From positions 1 to 64,000 of the forward strand of contig NZ_JACJSF010000025.1 of NCBI RefSeq assembly GCF_014698035.1: 64,000 nt of DNA. The letters are read 5' to 3'. Source of the DNA: Desmonostoc muscorum FACHB-395 (GTDB lineage Bacteria > Cyanobacteriota > Cyanobacteriia > Cyanobacteriales > Nostocaceae). A program made the translations under genes and the position numbers. Below, one piece after another: positions 9,973-19,878 of this stretch. The notes below the pieces were generated by a model that had not been told where the DNA came from, made no database searches, and worked only from the letters and a program-made list of their open reading frames with translations. The first letter of the stretch is position 1, and each line of letters opens with the position of its first letter.

Positions 9973-12729
9973 ATGCAGATAAATAGCCAAATTTCAGAAT
10001 ATAAGCAAAATATTCCCTTAAACACCTTAACTAATATCCTCGATACTCAAGTTATACAGGAATGGAATGATACTGAAGTAGATCATCATCAGGATTTGTG
10101 CATCCATCAAATGTTTGAGATGCAAGTTGAGCGATCGCCCCAGTCCATTGCTGTAATGTTTGAAAATACACAACTTACTTATTGGCAGCTAAATCAGCAG
10201 GCTAATCAACTAGCACATCACCTACGTGCTTTAGGCGTTGGTCCTGAAGTACTTGTGGGCATTTGCCTAGAGCGCTCCTTGGAGATGATAGTAGGACTAC
10301 TGGGAATTCTCAAAGCTGGAGGTGCTTACGTACCTTTAGATCCGGCATATCCCTCAGAGCGTTTAGCCTTCATATTGAAAGACACTCAGACACCAGTATT
10401 GTTAACCCAAGAAAAATTGCTCAAGAACTTGCCACCGCATGAAGCACAGGTGGTTTGTCTCGATTCAAATTGGCAAGGAAATATTCAAAACAGTCAAGAA
10501 AATCCTGTAAATAAAACGACAGATGATAATCTTATCTACGTAATTTACACATCTGGTTCTACAGGACAGCCCAAGGGTGTTATGATCCCTCACCGTGGTA
10601 TCCGCAACCAACTCTACTGGCGGCAAACAACCTTTAGATTAACTCAGGCAGATAAGGTTTTACTGACTATTTCTTTTAGCTTCGATCCCTCAGTGTGGCA
10701 GATATTCTGGCCATTGTGCTTCGGAGGGCAATTGATCATGGCTCGCCCTGGTGGACATCAAGACACTGCATACCTTGTGAAGGTCATTACTGAGCAGCAA
10801 ATCACTGTCTTGGCCTTAGTACCTTCTATACTGCGTGTCTTACTAGAAGAAAAGGGAATTGAGAATTGCTCATTTCTGAGGCATATTACCTGTGGTGGTG
10901 AAGCTTTGCCTGGCGAACTAATAGAACGCTTTTTTGCCAAACTGGATTTGGACAATGTTCTCCACAATTGCTATGGCCCGACAGAAGCCTCTATTGATAC
11001 CACTTTCTGGACTTGTCAGCGCGGCACTAATTCTACCATTGCTCCCATAGGTCGCCCCGTGGCCAATGCAGAGATTCACATCCTTGATGAAAATTTGCAG
11101 CCTGTGCCTGTTGGTGAATCAGGTGAACTGCACATTGGTGGTATTGGTTTGGCGCGAGGCTATCTTAACCGTCCAGAATTGACCATAGATAAGTTTATTT
11201 TCAATCCTTTTAGCTCTGAACCTGGGTCACGTCTTTACAAAACTGGGGACTTGGCACGTTACTTAAGCGATGGGAATATCGAGTTTATTGGTCGCATTGA
11301 CTACCAAGTCAAGATTCGTGGCTTCCGAATTGAATTGGGAGAAATTGAAGCCATATTAGACCAACATCCTGCACTGACACAGACTCTCGTCATTGCTAGA
11401 GAGGATATTAATGGTGACAAACAACTTGTGGCTTATGTTGTTGCCAATGCAGAGCAAATTCCTAGTCGAGTTGAATTACGTCGTTTTTTGCAAAGTCAGC
11501 TACCTGAATATATGGTGCCTGCTTACTTTGTATTTTTGGACACCTTACCATTAAACCCTAATGGTAAAATAGACCGCCATGCTTTACCTGCACCCGATTT
11601 ATCAAGACAAGAATCGGAAGTTACCTTTATTGCTCCTCGTAATGAAGTGGAGCGCAAGATAACACAGATTTGGGAACAGATTTTAGGTGTCCAACCCATT
11701 GGCGTAAAGGATAACTTCTTTGAGATAGGAGGAAACTCCATCTTGGCAGTAAAACTATTTTGGCAAATTGAGAAGATATTTAGTAAAAATCTTCCTCTTG
11801 CTATTCTCTTTCAGTCTGGGACTGTAGAGGCTCTAGCCAAAATAATCTGTCAAGAAGAAGATTTAGCAATAAACTTGGCTTCAGTAAATACCTTAGACAA
11901 ATCAAAATCTAGCTGGTCATCCCTGGTAGAAATTCAACCCTATGGTTCCAAGCCACCTTTTTTCTGTATTCACGGACTCGGTGGAGAAGTCTTGTGTTTC
12001 CGTGAATTAGTATTGCATTTGGGGTTAGACCAACCATTCTATGGACTACAGCCACAAGGACTAGATGGAAAACAGCCCTTGTATACGCGGATAGAAGACA
12101 TGGCAACTCATTACATTCAAGAAATCCAGACCATTCAACCCAATGGACCTTATTTTCTGGGAGGTTATTCTTTTGGGGGTGTAGTTGCTTTTGAGATGGC
12201 TAGGCAACTCCAGGAGCAAGGTCAACAAGTTGGTATTTTAGTTATGCTTGATAGTTGCCGTCCAGGTTATAGTTGGCGGGCACCATTTATGAAGCGAGTT
12301 TTTTTGCATTTAAATAATATAGCTCAACAAGGACCTGTCTACTTTTGGCAAAGACTTGTGAAATGGATTTATTGGAGTACGCAGCGTCTCGAAAAGACAT
12401 ATCAGCGTTACTTGCAAGGGATAATTGATTTCCCTGCAAATGACAACCACTTAAAGATTATGGATGCTAACACTCAAGCCATCAGTGAATATATCTTTTC
12501 ACCTTACCTTGGTCGAGCTGTTCTCTTGCGAACAGACGATCAGAGTCGGGACGATACTATAGGGACACAATACGATCCTCAATTCGGCTGGGGCGACCTA
12601 GTTGCTGGAGGATTAGATATCCATTACATTTCTGGATCTCACCATAATCTATTTAATGAACCGCATGTACAGGTGTTAGCCGAAACATTGAGAAATTGCT
12701 TAATCCAAGCGCAGTCTCCAAATAATTAA
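9973..12729 (+). CDS. Single-module NRPS-like enzyme: adenylation, carrier, thioesterase
   Basis: A 918-residue protein without a condensation domain. Residues about 45-540 are an amino-acid adenylation domain: YTSGSTGQPKG (A3), SFDPSVW (A4), NCYGPTE (A5), YKTGDLARY (A7), NPNGKIDR (A10). A carrier domain follows, with its phosphopantetheine serine at S589 in GGNS. A type I thioesterase then carries GYSFGG with the nucleophile at S733 and a C-terminal His in GSHHNLF. Lined up by eye with GrsA, the pocket reads D-P-W-A-I-C-C-I-D. The aspartate in first place favours an alpha-amino acid, but the full code matches nothing I can name. The enzyme could load one amino acid and release it to water or to a nucleophile. 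No tailoring or export genes lie beside it. Confidence 0.92.
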   Translation: MQINSQISEYKQNIPLNTLTNILDTQVIQEWNDTEVDHHQDLCIHQMFEMQVERSPQSIAVMFENTQLTYWQLNQQANQLAHHLRALGVGPEVLVGICLERSLEMIVGLLGILKAGGAYVPLDPAYPSERLAFILKDTQTPVLLTQEKLLKNLPPHEAQVVCLDSNWQGNIQNSQENPVNKTTDDNLIYVIYTSGSTGQPKGVMIPHRGIRNQLYWRQTTFRLTQADKVLLTISFSFDPSVWQIFWPLCFGGQLIMARPGGHQDTAYLVKVITEQQITVLALVPSILRVLLEEKGIENCSFLRHITCGGEALPGELIERFFAKLDLDNVLHNCYGPTEASIDTTFWTCQRGTNSTIAPIGRPVANAEIHILDENLQPVPVGESGELHIGGIGLARGYLNRPELTIDKFIFNPFSSEPGSRLYKTGDLARYLSDGNIEFIGRIDYQVKIRGFRIELGEIEAILDQHPALTQTLVIAREDINGDKQLVAYVVANAEQIPSRVELRRFLQSQLPEYMVPAYFVFLDTLPLNPNGKIDRHALPAPDLSRQESEVTFIAPRNEVERKITQIWEQILGVQPIGVKDNFFEIGGNSILAVKLFWQIEKIFSKNLPLAILFQSGTVEALAKIICQEEDLAINLASVNTLDKSKSSWSSLVEIQPYGSKPPFFCIHGLGGEVLCFRELVLHLGLDQPFYGLQPQGLDGKQPLYTRIEDMATHYIQEIQTIQPNGPYFLGGYSFGGVVAFEMARQLQEQGQQVGILVMLDSCRPGYSWRAPFMKRVFLHLNNIAQQGPVYFWQRLVKWIYWSTQRLEKTYQRYLQGIIDFPANDNHLKIMDANTQAISEYIFSPYLGRAVLLRTDDQSRDDTIGTQYDPQFGWGDLVAGGLDIHYISGSHHNLFNEPHVQVLAETLRNCLIQAQSPNN

Positions 12730-13239
12730 TTTGACAACCTACTACCTTTGCAAGAGAAGTCAAGTAATTTTGGATTTTGGACTGGGGTCAAATAAAGCAT
12801 TATAAAATCAAAGAAACAAGTGCCAAAATCGGCTTAACTCTTCGACTTATAGAGCAAATTTCACGTTTGTGAGATACAAAAATACTCCACTGCTGCGATC
12901 GCTCACCTTCACACCACTTGCTTCTTGGCAATTGAGAACCGCTATATCTAGATTTTGGGAGTCTCAACTCAGTAATGCTGGGTAATTTTGTCGTTTTTTA
13001 GTCTAAACACAAATTGGGAGAATAACGGAAAAATTGCTTGTTAGTGGTAACTAGGATGAGATAATTATTCTGTGGAACGGGAATACTGGTCGCAGTCCAA
13101 TAACCAAAAGACCTGACCAATTTAATATGCGATGAATCTTGCTAGTGCCACTGATTGAACAGAGGTATTTATTGTGGCACTGTAGGCTTGGATGACTGTC
13201 GTTTTTTATTTATGTTGGTAAACAATCCACAATCTACTG
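12730..13239. other. Intergenic gap
   Basis: A 510 bp stretch after the NRPS-like gene and before the aldo/keto reductase. It holds no reading frame above noise, no obvious terminator and no repeat that I recognise. Confidence 0.4.
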
Positions 13240-14421
13240 ATGCTATATAGACGGTTTGGACGCACAGAATTACAGATGCCAGTGTTTTCCTGCGGTGGCA
13301 TGAGATATCAGTTTAAGTGGCAGGATGTCCACGATAATGAAATTCCTGCTGATAACCAGGCAAATCTGGAAGCGACGATTAGAAGGGCGGTGGAGGTTGG
13401 GATTAATCATATTGAAACTGCTCGTGGTTATGGCACTTCCGAAATGCAATTGGGAAGAGTTCTACCCCAGCTTCCCCGTGAAAAGTTGATTGTTCAAACC
13501 AAAATCAGTCCCAAGGAAGATGCGAAAGAATTCCGCGAGACATTTGAACAATCCTTGAAAAATCTTCAGCTAGATTATGTCGATCTACTGGGATTGCACG
13601 GTATCAACCATACTGAGTCATTAGACTATAGCATCCGTCCCGGTGGTTGCTTGGAAGTAGCACAGCAGTTGCAAGCAGAAGGAAAAGTTAGATTTATTGG
13701 TTTTTCCACACACGGATCAACAGATATAATTGTGCAGACAATTAATACCAATCTATTTGATTACGTGAACCTGCACTGGTACTACATTAATCAATGGAAT
13801 TGGGCGGCAATTGAAGCAGCTAAACGCCACGATATGGGGGTGTTTATCATTAGTCCATCTAATAAAGGAGGTTTGTTGTATGAACCTCCACAAAAATTAG
13901 TGAATCTTTGCGCTCCTTTGAGTCCAATGGTGTTTAATGATTTGTTTTGTTTGAGTCATCAAGAGGTGCATACTCTGAGTGTGGGAGCAGCAAAACCACA
14001 AGATTTTGATGAACACCTGAAGACTTTAGAATTAGTAGATCGGGCATCAGAAATTTTGCCGCCCATCTTAGCAAGGTTGGAAGAAGAAGCGATCGCTACT
14101 TTGGGAGAAGATTGGGTAAAATCCTGGGAAACAAATCTACCAACTTACGAGCAAACCCCTGGTGAGGTCAACATTCGGGTGATTTTGTGGCTGCGGAATT
14201 TAGCGATCGCCTACGACCTGGTAGATTATGGCAAAATGCGCTACAACCTACTTGGTGATGGCGGTCACTGGTTTCCTGGTAATAAAGCGGATCGGTTAGA
14301 GGAATTAAACTTGCAGCAATGTCTTGCCCGCAATCCTCATGCCGATAAAATCCCCCAATTTCTGGAGCAAGCGCATCAGATGTTGGCGGGTAAAGCGGTC
14401 AAACGTCTATCTAAGACTTGA
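13240..14421 (+). CDS. Aldo/keto reductase family protein
   Basis: A 393-residue NAD(P)H-dependent oxidoreductase of the TIM-barrel aldo/keto reductase family. It opens with MLYRRFGRTELQMPVFSCGG. The active-site segment HIETARGYGTSE supplies the catalytic Tyr, with Glu where many members have Asp. Lysine in IVQTKI and histidine in LLGLHGI complete the expected set. It is longer than typical (about 320) because of a C-terminal extension of about 70 residues, from DWVKSWE onward, of the kind seen in ferredoxin-bearing relatives. Here that extension lacks a cysteine cluster. The substrate is unknown. It appears to stand alone in transcription. Confidence 0.88.
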   Translation: MLYRRFGRTELQMPVFSCGGMRYQFKWQDVHDNEIPADNQANLEATIRRAVEVGINHIETARGYGTSEMQLGRVLPQLPREKLIVQTKISPKEDAKEFRETFEQSLKNLQLDYVDLLGLHGINHTESLDYSIRPGGCLEVAQQLQAEGKVRFIGFSTHGSTDIIVQTINTNLFDYVNLHWYYINQWNWAAIEAAKRHDMGVFIISPSNKGGLLYEPPQKLVNLCAPLSPMVFNDLFCLSHQEVHTLSVGAAKPQDFDEHLKTLELVDRASEILPPILARLEEEAIATLGEDWVKSWETNLPTYEQTPGEVNIRVILWLRNLAIAYDLVDYGKMRYNLLGDGGHWFPGNKADRLEELNLQQCLARNPHADKIPQFLEQAHQMLAGKAVKRLSKT

Positions 14422-14475
14422 TGAATTGGACCTTGGGCATTGGGAATTGGCGAGAAATAAAATAACTCCTAACTC

Positions 14476-14503
14476 CTGTACAGACGCGATTAATCGCGTC
14501 TCC
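14476..14503. repeat. Palindromic repeat containing AGACGCGATTAATCGCGTCT
   Basis: A perfect 20 bp palindrome at 14482-14501, flanked by GTAC on the left. Close copies lie at 48408-48427 (intergenic) and inside the caspase-like gene at 60154-60173. It sits between two convergent genes and could also act as a bidirectional terminator stem. Confidence 0.8.
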
Positions 14504-14520
14504 TAACTCCACAACGATCG

Positions 14521-15849
14521 CTAGTCAGATTTTTTTGTATCTGGTGATTTAGTTGCTTTCGGTACCACTAGCACTTTGTCAACGCGGTTCCCATCCATAT
14601 CCATCACTTCAATTCGCATACTTTGCCATTCAAAATGATCGGCTGCGGCAGGAATACGACCTAAATGGGTGATGACAAAACCACCCAAGGTTTGATAACT
14701 GCCGCGTTCCTCGGATTCCCACTCTTCCATGCCAAAAAGTTCTAAAAACTCCTCTACAGGTAACATCCCATCCAAAAGCCAGGAACCATCTTCGCGTTGC
14801 ACAGCTTGGGGTTGATCCTGCCCATCTGTTGAAGGAACATCACCGACGATTTCGCTCATGATGTCGTTGAGAGTAACTAATCCTTGAATTACGCCGTATT
14901 CATCCACTACTAATGCCATGTGAGTAATGGTTTGCTTGAACAATTCCAAAACTTTCAATCCACGGGTACTTTCTGGCACGAATACGGGCTGTCGCAAGCC
15001 CACTGTTAAGTCTAGCGCTTCTCCTCGGAAACTCCTGGCTAATAAGTCGGTGACAGGTATTACACCCAGCACGTTGTCAAGTCCCGCCTGACACACTGGA
15101 TAGCGAGAATAGGCACTCTCAACCATTTTTTGGCGATTTTCTTCGGCAGTGTCTTCTAAGTCTAACCAGACGATATCGGGACGGGGTGTCATTAAGTAGC
15201 TGACGGGGCGATCGCCTAAACGAAAAACTCGCTCTACCATATCCTGTTCGGCTTCCTCAAAAGTTCCCGCCTCAGTGCCTTGCTCAATTAAGATTTTTAT
15301 TTCTTCTTCGGTGACTTGCGGCTCGGTAGAAGCTGTTATTCCCAGCACTCGCAGGATTAAATCTGTAGAAGCACTTAATAGAAAGACTACTGGAGAAGCG
15401 ATCGCTGCCAAGGCTTGCATCGGAATCGCTACAATCGAGGCAATCCTTTCTGGATTATTTAATGCCAGACGCTTTGGTACCAATTCGCCAACAATCAGCG
15501 ACAAATAGGTAATGATCAAAACGACTATTCCAAAAGATATCGGTTCGCTATAAGGTGCTAACAAAGGCACAAGTTTTACATAGACTGCCAGTCGGTTGGC
15601 AATTGTTGCTCCTCCAAAAGCACCAGTCAGGATACCGATTAGGGAAATACCTACTTGAACGGTTGACAGGAAATGATTTGGAGATTCAGCGAGTGTCAAT
15701 GCTACCCTAGCCTTGGCATCTCCTTGATTGGCAAGCTGTTGTAGCCTGACTTTCCGGGCTGAGACAATCGCCATCTCAGACATAGAAAACACGCCATTGG
15801 CAATAATTAGCACCAAAATGATTAAAATTTCAAAAGTGATGGGAGACAT
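14521..15849 (-). CDS. CNNM/CorC-HlyC family membrane protein (DUF21, CBS pair)
   Basis: A 442-residue protein of the hemolysin-related CNNM family, probably involved in magnesium or other divalent-cation transport or homeostasis. The DUF21 membrane domain (residues about 1-180) has four hydrophobic segments and the GVFSMSEMAIVSARKVRLQQL signature near its start. A CBS-domain pair follows (about 205-330), with MTPRPDIVWLD and VVDEYGVIQGLVT. A C-terminal CorC/HlyC domain contains SYQTLGGFVITHLGRIP. Domain order and length are normal. The older name hemolysin should not be read as a toxin role. It is convergent with the aldo/keto reductase. Confidence 0.9.
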   Translation of the reverse strand: MSPITFEILIILVLIIANGVFSMSEMAIVSARKVRLQQLANQGDAKARVALTLAESPNHFLSTVQVGISLIGILTGAFGGATIANRLAVYVKLVPLLAPYSEPISFGIVVLIITYLSLIVGELVPKRLALNNPERIASIVAIPMQALAAIASPVVFLLSASTDLILRVLGITASTEPQVTEEEIKILIEQGTEAGTFEEAEQDMVERVFRLGDRPVSYLMTPRPDIVWLDLEDTAEENRQKMVESAYSRYPVCQAGLDNVLGVIPVTDLLARSFRGEALDLTVGLRQPVFVPESTRGLKVLELFKQTITHMALVVDEYGVIQGLVTLNDIMSEIVGDVPSTDGQDQPQAVQREDGSWLLDGMLPVEEFLELFGMEEWESEERGSYQTLGGFVITHLGRIPAAADHFEWQSMRIEVMDMDGNRVDKVLVVPKATKSPDTKKSD

Positions 15850-16089
15850 GTTTAAAATTGCCGCTTATCAGAGCGAATGTAGCTCAATACCTAGTATCTA
15901 GTATTAAAGGTGCTTCTATAAATGCTTTTACTGTACACAAAGTAATAGTTATAGTTCTTAAGTCTATTAGTTGCTGTGCATTATTCTTCCACCGAAAGAA
16001 TAAGAAGGCTGTCAACACTTTTAAAATAGTTGACATAAACTGCCTCAAGATTTTCTGACTCACAAAGACTCCCACCGCTAGTTGTACTT

Positions 16090-19000
16090 ATGTCATTTTC
16101 TTCTATTGTGCGTGCCTTAGCGCGATCGCCGCTCACCACTGAATTTATTTCTAAGCTAAACCGACAACAAGAATTGCGGTTAAATGGCATTTCTCGATTG
16201 CCCAAGGGTTTGGTTGCTTCGGCATTGGCGCAGTCTCAGGGTAAGAATTTGTTCGTAGTTTGCGCCACTCTGGAAGAAGCTGGACGCGTTTATGCACAAC
16301 TGGAGGCAATGGGATGGCAAACAGTACATTTTTATCCCACCTCCGAGGCTTCTCCCTACGAACCTTTTGACCCGGAAACTGAGATGAGTTGGGGGCAAAT
16401 GCAGGTATTAGCAGATTTAAGTATGGGGAATGGGGAATGGGGAATGGGGAATGGGGAAGAAAACCAGATCCCAATTCCTAATTCTCAGTTACCCAAGATG
16501 GCAATTGTGGCTACTCAAGGGGCACTGCAACCACATTTGCCACCACCAGAAGCTTTTGGGGAATTCTGTCTTACCTTGAAGCGGGGGATGGAATTAGACT
16601 TAAATGCCTTCAGTGAGAAAATCACGATTCTGGGGTATGAACGAGTACCTCTGGTGGAAATGGAAGGACAATGGAGCCGACGGGGTGATATTGTTGATGT
16701 TTTCCCAGTTTCATCTGAGTTTCCAGTCAGGTTGGAATGGTTTGGCGATGAAATCGAGCAAATGCGGGAATTTGACCCTGCAACTCAACGTTCGGCACTC
16801 GATAAAGTTGATCGGTTAATTCTTACCCCTACTAGCTTTGCTCCTATCGTCATGGCGGCACTGAAGAGTGCTGAGTTCCGAGTGGTGAGTGCTGAGTTAA
16901 ATTCTGACTCTGAACTTAGCACTGAAAACTCATCATTGTTGGAGGGTAGTCGTCGCTTTTTGGGGTTGGCTTTTGAGCAACCAGCATCTCTGCTAAATTA
17001 CCTATCAGAAAATACATTGATTGCTATTGATGAGCCAGAACAGTGCCATGCTCATAGCGATCGCTGGGTCGAAAATGCTGAGGAACAATGGGGAGTAGGG
17101 AATAGGGAACTGGGAATAGGGAATGGGGAGGAATCTACCCCCACTCCCCTAACATTGCCGAAAATTCACCGATCGTTTGATGAGTGTTTGGCTGACATTG
17201 CCAAATTTAAAACACTATATTTATCGGAACTGTCAGAGGAAAATAGTGGGATCAATCTTTCAAGCCGATCGCTTCCAGTCACACCGCACCAGTTTGCTAA
17301 ACTAGCTGAAACCATCCGTCAAGAACGCGATCGCAATTTCTCAATCTGGCTGCTTTCTGCTCAACCTTCGCGTTCTGTATCGCTGTTGCAAGAACATGAT
17401 TGTCCAGCCCAGTTTATCCCCAATCCCCGCGACTACCAAGCGATAGATAAGCTGCAAATTAACCATATTCCCATAGCCCTAAAATATTCTGGTCTTGCGG
17501 AACTCGAAGGTTTTATTCTGCCGACATACCGAATAGTAATCGTTACAGATCGAGAATTTTTTGGGCAGCATTCCTTGGCGACTCCCGGCTATATCCGCAA
17601 GCGCCACAAAGCTACTTCTAAGCAAGTTGATCCCAATAAGCTGCGTCCAGGTGATTATGTAGTTCACAGAAATCATGGTGTTGGCAAATTTGTCAAGCTG
17701 GAAAGTTTGACGATTAATAACGAAACCCGTGATTATTTGGCGGTGCAGTATGCTGATGGGTTATTAAGAGTTGCCGCCGATCAAGTGGGTGCTTTATCTC
17801 GGTTTCGCGCCGGAGGTGATAAAGCACCGGAACTCAACAGGATGACCGGTAAAGCTTGGGAAAATACCAAGAATAAAGTCCGCAAAGCCATCAGAAAATT
17901 GGCGGTGGACTTGTTGAAACTGTATGCCGCGCGATCGCAACAACAAGGTTTTAGCTTTCCAGGTGATATGCCTTGGCAGGAAGAGTTGGAAGATTCTTTC
18001 CCCTACCAACCCACAACGGATCAACTCAAAGCTGTACAAGATGTGAAACGTGACATGGAAAGCGATCGCCCAATGGATCGCTTAGTTTGTGGCGATGTCG
18101 GTTTTGGGAAGACGGAAGTGGCGATTCGTGCTATTTTCAAAGCAGTCACCGCTGGTAAACAAGTGGCACTCCTTGCGCCAACGACAATTTTAACACAGCA
18201 GCATTACCATACACTCAAAGAACGTTTTGCACCTTACCCCGTGAATGTCGGTTTGCTTAACCGTTTTCGTTCGGCTGAAGAACGCCGCGATATTCAAAAG
18301 CGATTGGCAACGGGTGAATTAGATGTAGTTGTTGGTACACAGCAACTTTTGGGTAAAGGCGTGATGTTCCGGGATTTAGGACTGTTGGTGGTGGATGAAG
18401 AACAGAGGTTTGGGGTAAACCAGAAAGAAAAAATTAAAAGCCTGAAAACTCAAGTGGACGTGCTTACCCTCTCCGCCACACCCATTCCTCGTACTTTGTA
18501 TATGTCCTTGTCGGGAATTCGGGAAATGAGTTTAATTACTACACCACCCCCAACTAGACGAGCGATTAAAACCCATCTGTCACCGATAAATTCTGAAAGT
18601 ATCCGCAGTGCAATTCGTCAAGAATTAGATAGAGGTGGACAGGTTTTTTATGTAGTTCCGCGAGTGGACGGGATTGAAGAAACCACAGCCAATTTACGAG
18701 AAGTGATACCGGGAGCTAGATTTGCGATCGCTCACGGTCAAATGGATGAAAGCGAGTTAGAATCAACCATGCTCACTTTCAGTAATGGTGATGCAGACAT
18801 CCTTGTTTGTACAACAATTATTGAATCTGGCTTAGATATTCCGCGAGTCAACACCATTTTGATTGAAGATGCTCACCGCTTTGGTTTGGCACAACTGTAT
18901 CAATTACGCGGTCGTGTGGGACGTGCAGGTATCCAAGCTCATGCTTGGTTATTTTATCCCAAGCAACGGCAATTATCTGATGCAGCACGGCAACGATTAC

Positions 19001-19656
19001 GAGCAATTCAAGAATTTACTCAGCTAGGTTCTGGATATCAGCTAGCGATGCGCGACATGGAAATCAGAGGTGTAGGTAACTTGTTAGGTGCAGAACAATC
19101 CGGTCAAATGGATGCCATCGGCTTTGATTTATACATGGAAATGCTAGAAGAAGCAATTCGGGAAATCCGAGGACAAGAAATTCCGAAAGTGGAGGATACT
19201 CAGATTGACCTCAACCTGACGGCATTTATCCCAGCAGATTACATTACCGACTTGGATCAAAAGATGAGTGCATATCGGGCGGTGGCCACAGCTAAATCGA
19301 AATCAGAATTAAACCAGATTGCAGCCGAGTGGAGCGATCGCTATGGTAGTCTACCGGTATCTGCAAATCAACTTTTGCGAGTCATGGAACTCAAGCAGCT
19401 AGCGAAAAAACTCGGATTTAGCCGGATTAAACCAGAACAAAAGCAGCACGTCGTTTTAGAAACACCGATGGAAGAACCCGCTTGGAATTTATTGGCGGCG
19501 AATTTACCAGACAATCTCAAGACGCGCTTTGTGTATTCTCCTGGTAAGGTGACTGTGCGCGGGTTAGGAGTTTTTAAAGCAGATCAACAATTGCAGAATT
19601 TGATTGATGCTTTCGGGAGAATGCAGGGTGCGATTCCAGAGGCAGCTGTTGTTTGA
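16090..19656 (+). CDS. mfd: Transcription-repair coupling factor Mfd
   Basis: A 1188-residue Mfd that removes stalled RNA polymerase from lesions and recruits UvrA for strand-specific repair. The N-terminal UvrB-like modules are followed by the RNA-polymerase-interacting domain ([17 protein letters not shown], near residue 520). Next comes the RecG-like translocase with Walker [18 protein letters not shown] (DEEQ box) and LSATPIPRT. The helicase C part holds [11 protein letters not shown] and [10 protein letters not shown], and the C-terminal TRCF domain closes the protein. It is longer than usual. Three low-complexity inserts near residues 112-136, 259-282 and 333-352 are built from intergenic-type repeats and stay in frame. 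The start at 16090 gives a normal N-terminus. Confidence 0.96.
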   Translation: MSFSSIVRALARSPLTTEFISKLNRQQELRLNGISRLPKGLVASALAQSQGKNLFVVCATLEEAGRVYAQLEAMGWQTVHFYPTSEASPYEPFDPETEMSWGQMQVLADLSMGNGEWGMGNGEENQIPIPNSQLPKMAIVATQGALQPHLPPPEAFGEFCLTLKRGMELDLNAFSEKITILGYERVPLVEMEGQWSRRGDIVDVFPVSSEFPVRLEWFGDEIEQMREFDPATQRSALDKVDRLILTPTSFAPIVMAALKSAEFRVVSAELNSDSELSTENSSLLEGSRRFLGLAFEQPASLLNYLSENTLIAIDEPEQCHAHSDRWVENAEEQWGVGNRELGIGNGEESTPTPLTLPKIHRSFDECLADIAKFKTLYLSELSEENSGINLSSRSLPVTPHQFAKLAETIRQERDRNFSIWLLSAQPSRSVSLLQEHDCPAQFIPNPRDYQAIDKLQINHIPIALKYSGLAELEGFILPTYRIVIVTDREFFGQHSLATPGYIRKRHKATSKQVDPNKLRPGDYVVHRNHGVGKFVKLESLTINNETRDYLAVQYADGLLRVAADQVGALSRFRAGGDKAPELNRMTGKAWENTKNKVRKAIRKLAVDLLKLYAARSQQQGFSFPGDMPWQEELEDSFPYQPTTDQLKAVQDVKRDMESDRPMDRLVCGDVGFGKTEVAIRAIFKAVTAGKQVALLAPTTILTQQHYHTLKERFAPYPVNVGLLNRFRSAEERRDIQKRLATGELDVVVGTQQLLGKGVMFRDLGLLVVDEEQRFGVNQKEKIKSLKTQVDVLTLSATPIPRTLYMSLSGIREMSLITTPPPTRRAIKTHLSPINSESIRSAIRQELDRGGQVFYVVPRVDGIEETTANLREVIPGARFAIAHGQMDESELESTMLTFSNGDADILVCTTIIESGLDIPRVNTILIEDAHRFGLAQLYQLRGRVGRAGIQAHAWLFYPKQRQLSDAARQRLRAIQEFTQLGSGYQLAMRDMEIRGVGNLLGAEQSGQMDAIGFDLYMEMLEEAIREIRGQEIPKVEDTQIDLNLTAFIPADYITDLDQKMSAYRAVATAKSKSELNQIAAEWSDRYGSLPVSANQLLRVMELKQLAKKLGFSRIKPEQKQHVVLETPMEEPAWNLLAANLPDNLKTRFVYSPGKVTVRGLGVFKADQQLQNLIDAFGRMQGAIPEAAVV
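16423..16497 (+). repeat. GGGGAAT-type tandem repeat inside mfd
   Basis: Tandem copies of a GGGGAAT heptamer run through 16423-16457, followed by a CCCAATTCC-type tail. The stretch translates as [13 protein letters not shown] and so on, without breaking the frame. The same sequence type occurs between genes at 23507-23536. It looks like an insertion between conserved parts of the protein. Confidence 0.85.
16864..16935 (+). repeat. GTGCTGAGT-type repeat inside mfd
   Basis: Repeated GTGCTGAGTT/GTGAGTGCTGAG units with a partly complementary tail (ACTTAGCACTGA) lie in the mfd frame and encode a Ser/Glu-rich linker. This kind of sequence is common between Nostoc genes and is not part of the conserved Mfd fold. 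Confidence 0.7.
17086..17146 (+). repeat. GGGAATAGGGAA-type repeat inside mfd
   Basis: A third repeat-derived block, of GGGAATAGGGAACTGGG units, encodes [15 protein letters not shown] in frame. It is related to the first block (16423-16497) but is degenerate. Confidence 0.8.
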
Positions 19657-19878
19657 TAATTGTTTCCGCATGATAAATAGTTAAACCTCTGAATCACAGT
19701 GGGAAATATGATTGAAAGGCTAATGCTAAAGTGTAATAACTCAAGTAGCTGTCACTTATTGAGTATTTTGTAGTTAGAAAAGTATTTTTTGAGTGTGAGT
19801 GTTCAAATCATGGTGAGTTTTAGACTAAGGCATAGTTGGAGAGTGATGCTAGGAGATGATCGCTAAAGGAATACGGCA

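Noticed and set aside
14521..15849. Hemolysin toxin
   Set aside because: The name is historical. The DUF21, CBS and CorC/HlyC layout is that of a cation-transport family.
16151..16474. 107-codon minus-strand frame inside mfd
   Set aside because: It is antisense to a well-conserved gene and is partly repeat-derived.
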